Made by a program: the position numbers and the translations under genes
In this document: positions 31,923 to 33,625 of the stretch, one piece after another
How positions within the stretch are numbered: position 1 is the first letter of the stretch
Layout: every line of letters begins with the position of its first letter
Source: an uncultured Paraprevotella sp.
Lineage (GTDB): Bacteria > Bacteroidota > Bacteroidia > Bacteroidales > Bacteroidaceae
Direction of reading: 5' to 3'
Assembly: GCA_944321525.1 (NCBI GenBank)
Contig: CALULQ010000074.1
Span: forward strand, 1 to 33,625
DNA length: 33,625 nt
The notes under the pieces: generated by a model
Database searches by the model: none
Told to the model about the DNA's origin: nothing
The model's input: only the letters and a program-made list of their open reading frames with translations

Positions 31923-32129
31923 TTATTCAAAATTGATAATCTCACTCACACTAACCTCCAACAACTCCGATATACGTTTCAGCGTTGCCAAATCTGGCTG
32001 AGTCGTATTGGTGCACCACTTGGAAACAGTTGTCTGATTCACGCCCAACTGTTCTGCCAACCATTTGTTGGTTCTTTTCTTCTTTACCAACACCAATTTT
32101 AACTGGTTCAAATCTTCCACTGCGTTCAA
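31923..32129 (-). CDS. XRE-family regulator of the restriction operon
   Basis: The 68-residue protein is almost only a Cro/CI helix-turn-helix: NKWLAEQLGVNQTTVSKWCTN gives helices two and three, and PDLATLKRISELLEVSVSEI the following helices. It is the first gene of the operon and hsdR starts 11 bases downstream. By analogy with C proteins it may time restriction after methylation by binding its own promoter. No obvious repeat operator is seen by eye. Confidence 0.85.
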   Translation of the reverse strand: MNAVEDLNQLKLVLVKKKRTNKWLAEQLGVNQTTVSKWCTNTTQPDLATLKRISELLEVSVSEIINFE

Positions 32130-32145
32130 TTTATTGCTTTGGATG

Positions 32146-32153
32146 CAAATTTA
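32146..32153 (-). promoter_or_regulatory. -7 box of the restriction operon
   Basis: On the minus strand it reads TAAATTTG, an exact TAnnTTTG element, 17 bases upstream of the regulator ATG at 32129. That gives a very short leader. A -33 TTTG is not in the right place. Confidence 0.45.
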
Positions 32154-32277
32154 ATGATTTTCTTTGAACAGGCTACAATTCAAAATCAATTATTTTATTG
32201 GGATATGTGGATAGTTGGGGATAAAACGTCTAAAGTTGGGAGTCGATAAATCATCGCCCCCTTGTCCATGCAGCAAA

Positions 32278-33030
32278 CTATGTGTGATGGGTAATAGAGA
32301 CGATGTGTTCATCTATTTTAATCTTATGCCTTCCTGTTGTTGTGCGCAAATTCTTCCTGATGGTATCAATGGTGGAATTGGCAAACCATTCATGGAATGT
32401 CTGCATAACAAATTGTGCCGTGACATCTCGGCTGATGTTATATTGGAAAGCAATGTTCCAAGCAAAGTTCTTTAGTGAGATTTGTGTAACTGTTGTACGT
32501 CGTTTGATGTGGATGTTTACGCTAAGAGCTTTCCGATTGGTGACAAAGTATCGGACGCATTCGCAGATTTGGAAGATTTCTTCTTCGCTAAAATCAAATT
32601 GCCTGAATGTGTTTCGGGTGTATTGCAATACGGCTTGTAGTTTTTCGTCTTCTTCCCTTTCTTTTTGCTGAAGATATTGTCGTTCCTCATGCAGGTACTC
32701 ATAATGGAATAACTCTATCCGTTTCATTTGAATATCGTCATTGCCAACCATAGATATAGCAGTTGCTAAAGTGCTATCATCTTTAGTTTGTCGGTTAGAT
32801 TTCGTAGGCTTATGGAAGAATAAAGAAGCAAGAGATATTATATGTGCCGACAGAGAGAGGCATAAATGGTAAATGAGTTTTAGAGCAACATAACAAGCTA
32901 CCATGATAAAAGGGAGAATGCTTAGCTGCATGCCCAAAGCATCACTCACAGGAAATGATATTGTGGACGCCAGAAGCACCGTTACTACTTCTATCGCCCA
33001 GGATTGGAATATATGTTGCCTTTGCTTCAT
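32278..33030 (-). CDS. membrane protein of unknown function at the right end
   Basis: The 250-residue product has two hydrophobic stretches in the first 75 residues (VVTVLLASTISFPV and ILPFIMVACYVALKLIYHL to SLASLFF). A charged coiled region (EYLHEERQYLQQKEREEDEKLQ) and a soluble tail of about 100 residues follow. I recognise no family. The tail (FSEEEIFQICECVRYFVTNRK) could be a small helical DNA- or protein-binding domain, as in some mobile-element proteins of Bacteroides. It has its own orientation with the restriction operon but is 148 bases upstream of the regulator. A TACTTTTG box on the minus strand (33057-33064) may be its promoter. Confidence 0.55.
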   Translation of the reverse strand: MKQRQHIFQSWAIEVVTVLLASTISFPVSDALGMQLSILPFIMVACYVALKLIYHLCLSLSAHIISLASLFFHKPTKSNRQTKDDSTLATAISMVGNDDIQMKRIELFHYEYLHEERQYLQQKEREEDEKLQAVLQYTRNTFRQFDFSEEEIFQICECVRYFVTNRKALSVNIHIKRRTTVTQISLKNFAWNIAFQYNISRDVTAQFVMQTFHEWFANSTIDTIRKNLRTTTGRHKIKIDEHIVSITHHT

Positions 33031-33340
33031 AACTATTTTTATCTACGATTATTTTGCAAAAGTATAACGTATTTCCATAAAAAACGAAAGTCAAAAATAA
33101 GCGAAAAAGATACAATGTCTTCGTTTTATGCGTTTTGTGAAAAGAAGAGCAAAACAAGTGCAAATATCCAACATCAAATGAAAACATCTGCAAATACAAA
33201 ATACATAGTTAAATAATCATAAATCTTTCTTTTGCCGTGGAAATATCTCTTTTTACTCTTGCTTTTCAATATATGACCACTAAAATAATTCATATTTGTA
33301 CCATGAAATTATAAACAGCTGATATTCATAGCATATTATA
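33031..33340. other. AT-rich right end of the element, no gene
   Basis: No credible coding sequence is present in these 310 bases. The stretch holds a candidate promoter for the membrane protein (CAAAAGTA on the plus strand at 33057-33064) and, close to the attachment core, the arm-like repeat at 33292-33304. Confidence 0.6.
33292..33304 (+). repeat. right-end copy of the integrase arm-like repeat
   Basis: ATATTTGTACCAT is identical to 12277-12289 near the left end and lies in the same orientation. It sits 36 bases before the right core. A degenerate relative, ATATATGACC, is at 33269-33278. Confidence 0.55.
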
Positions 33341-33358
33341 TTTGAGGAAGTGAAGTAA
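33341..33358 (+). other. right attachment core, junction with the next element
   Basis: It is identical to the 18 bases at the dnaK end. It follows AT-rich sequence that is not dnaK, so it is the crossover scar at the right boundary. The bases beyond it start another element and not a chromosomal gene. Confidence 0.9.
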
Positions 33359-33391
33359 TTCCGATAAGTAAAGACATACAAAATCGCAAGC

Positions 33392-33425
33392 AAAAGCGTG
33401 CAGCTCAATGAGTTGCACGCTTTTT
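33392..33425 (+). terminator. intrinsic terminator of the second element's left end
   Basis: AAAAGCGTGCAGCTC, loop AAT, and GAGTTGCACGCTTTTT give a stem of about 15 bp with a U-tail. The inner part is the same as in the hairpin at 12195, while the outer part differs with compensating changes. Confidence 0.85.
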
Positions 33426-33477
33426 GCGTTTATGGGGTTCATGGTTGCTATGTGTTTTCTATGGGCTTTTTTATCTC

Positions 33478-33499
33478 TTATTTGCGACATATTTGCGAC
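33478..33499 (+). repeat. tandem 11-bp repeats of the second element
   Basis: TTATTTGCGAC (33478-33488) and ATATTTGCGAC (33489-33499) abut exactly. Their distance from the core (119 bases) is nearly the same as for the first element's repeats (117 bases). The last four bases of the unit differ between elements (TACC or TGCC versus CGAC), hinting at integrase-specific arm sites. Confidence 0.55.
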
Positions 33500-33571
33500 A
33501 AGACAAAAAAGTAGATAATGTGGAACGAAATCCCACTTATCCACACTTATACATACTTAAAAGTAGATAAT

Positions 33572-33625
33572 ATGCCAACAATCGGATTTGAAATCAAAAG
33601 GAAGTGTAAAGTCTGCGGCAAAGTC
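33572..33625 (+). CDS. start of the second element's zinc-ribbon/HTH gene (partial)
   Basis: Only 18 codons are in the window: MPTIGFEIKRKCKVCGKV. They match the beginning of the protein at 12369 (MPAAKFEIKRKCQVCG), including the first Cys pair. The gene runs off the end. An integrase gene is expected directly downstream by analogy with the first element. Confidence 0.7.
   Translation, partial: MPTIGFEIKRKCKVCGKV

Larger units (their letters stand above)
12142..33358. mobile_element. integrative mobilizable element inserted at dnaK, about 21.2 kb
   Basis: The element is bounded by the 18-bp repeat of the dnaK end. Its left side holds an HTH gene and integrase, the middle holds replication/primase-like and mobilization genes, and the right side holds a type I restriction-modification island on the opposite strand. 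There is a relaxase but no conjugative pore genes, so transfer should need a resident conjugative element. Base composition shifts repeatedly inside it: the gene at 14188 and the AlbA-like gene are very AT-rich, which suggests cargo of separate origins. The family is like NBU/IME elements of Bacteroides in layout, but I cannot name a specific relative. Confidence 0.85.

Noticed and set aside
12142..33358. Integrative conjugative element with its own transfer pore
   Set aside because: No Tra/VirB-type ATPase, coupling protein or channel components are found among the genes, only mobilization functions.
1..33625. tRNA or rRNA genes as attachment sites
   Set aside because: I found no tRNA-like cloverleaf or rRNA segment. 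The attachment site is the protein gene dnaK.

Overview
The window looks like a chromosomal segment of a Bacteroidales bacterium (Bacteroides, Phocaeicola or Prevotella-like). The main pointers are several exact Bacteroidetes -7 boxes (TAnnTTTG), a DnaK ending in EEVK, and mobilization, DUF3987 and toprim modules of the type carried by Bacteroides mobilizable elements. The species cannot be fixed from sequence reading alone.

Core chromosome, 1-12159: a probable operon of a carboxynorspermidine (carboxyspermidine) dehydrogenase, a radical SAM protein and recA. Next comes a more AT-rich insert of three genes: a lipoprotein with a Cys-rich middle and a possible Cys/His hydrolase tail, a small secreted partner, and an O-antigen-ligase-like membrane protein. 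A convergent patatin/outer-membrane-barrel phospholipase follows, and then dnaK, divergent from it.

Mobile element, 12142-33358: about 21.2 kb inserted exactly at the 3' end of dnaK. An 18-bp direct repeat (TTTGAGGAAGTGAAGTAA, the last five dnaK codons plus stop) marks both ends. The element carries an HTH/zinc-ribbon protein plus tyrosine integrase, an AT-rich uracil-DNA-glycosylase-like cargo gene, an excisionase-like HTH protein, a DUF3987 primase/helicase-type protein, a toprim protein broken by an in-frame TGA, a winged-helix protein, a mobilization region (RHH accessory protein, HxH relaxase, coiled-coil membrane protein) and a type I restriction-modification island. No type IV secretion genes are seen, so it should be an integrative mobilizable element needing a helper. 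After the right repeat a second, related element begins (same kind of terminator, tandem 11-bp repeats and first gene), so the dnaK site holds a tandem array.

Restriction island, 21244-32153: on the minus strand XRE regulator - hsdR - hsdM - DUF1016 nuclease - AlbA_2/Schlafen-like protein - hsdS form one tightly packed operon. The hsdS of this operon is only a half gene. A dedicated tyrosine recombinase, a full-length hsdS on the plus strand and a silent C-terminal half cassette lie beyond it. Four identical 16-bp cores (21244, 21979, 23659, 24322) in alternating orientation mark a shufflon. The core is read as INDNL (central spacer) in one direction and LNYHL (C-terminus) in the other, so one recombination site serves as coding sequence on both strands. 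This is the most striking system in the window. In the orientation given, the operon encodes a truncated specificity subunit while the complete subunit sits under its own promoter on the other strand.
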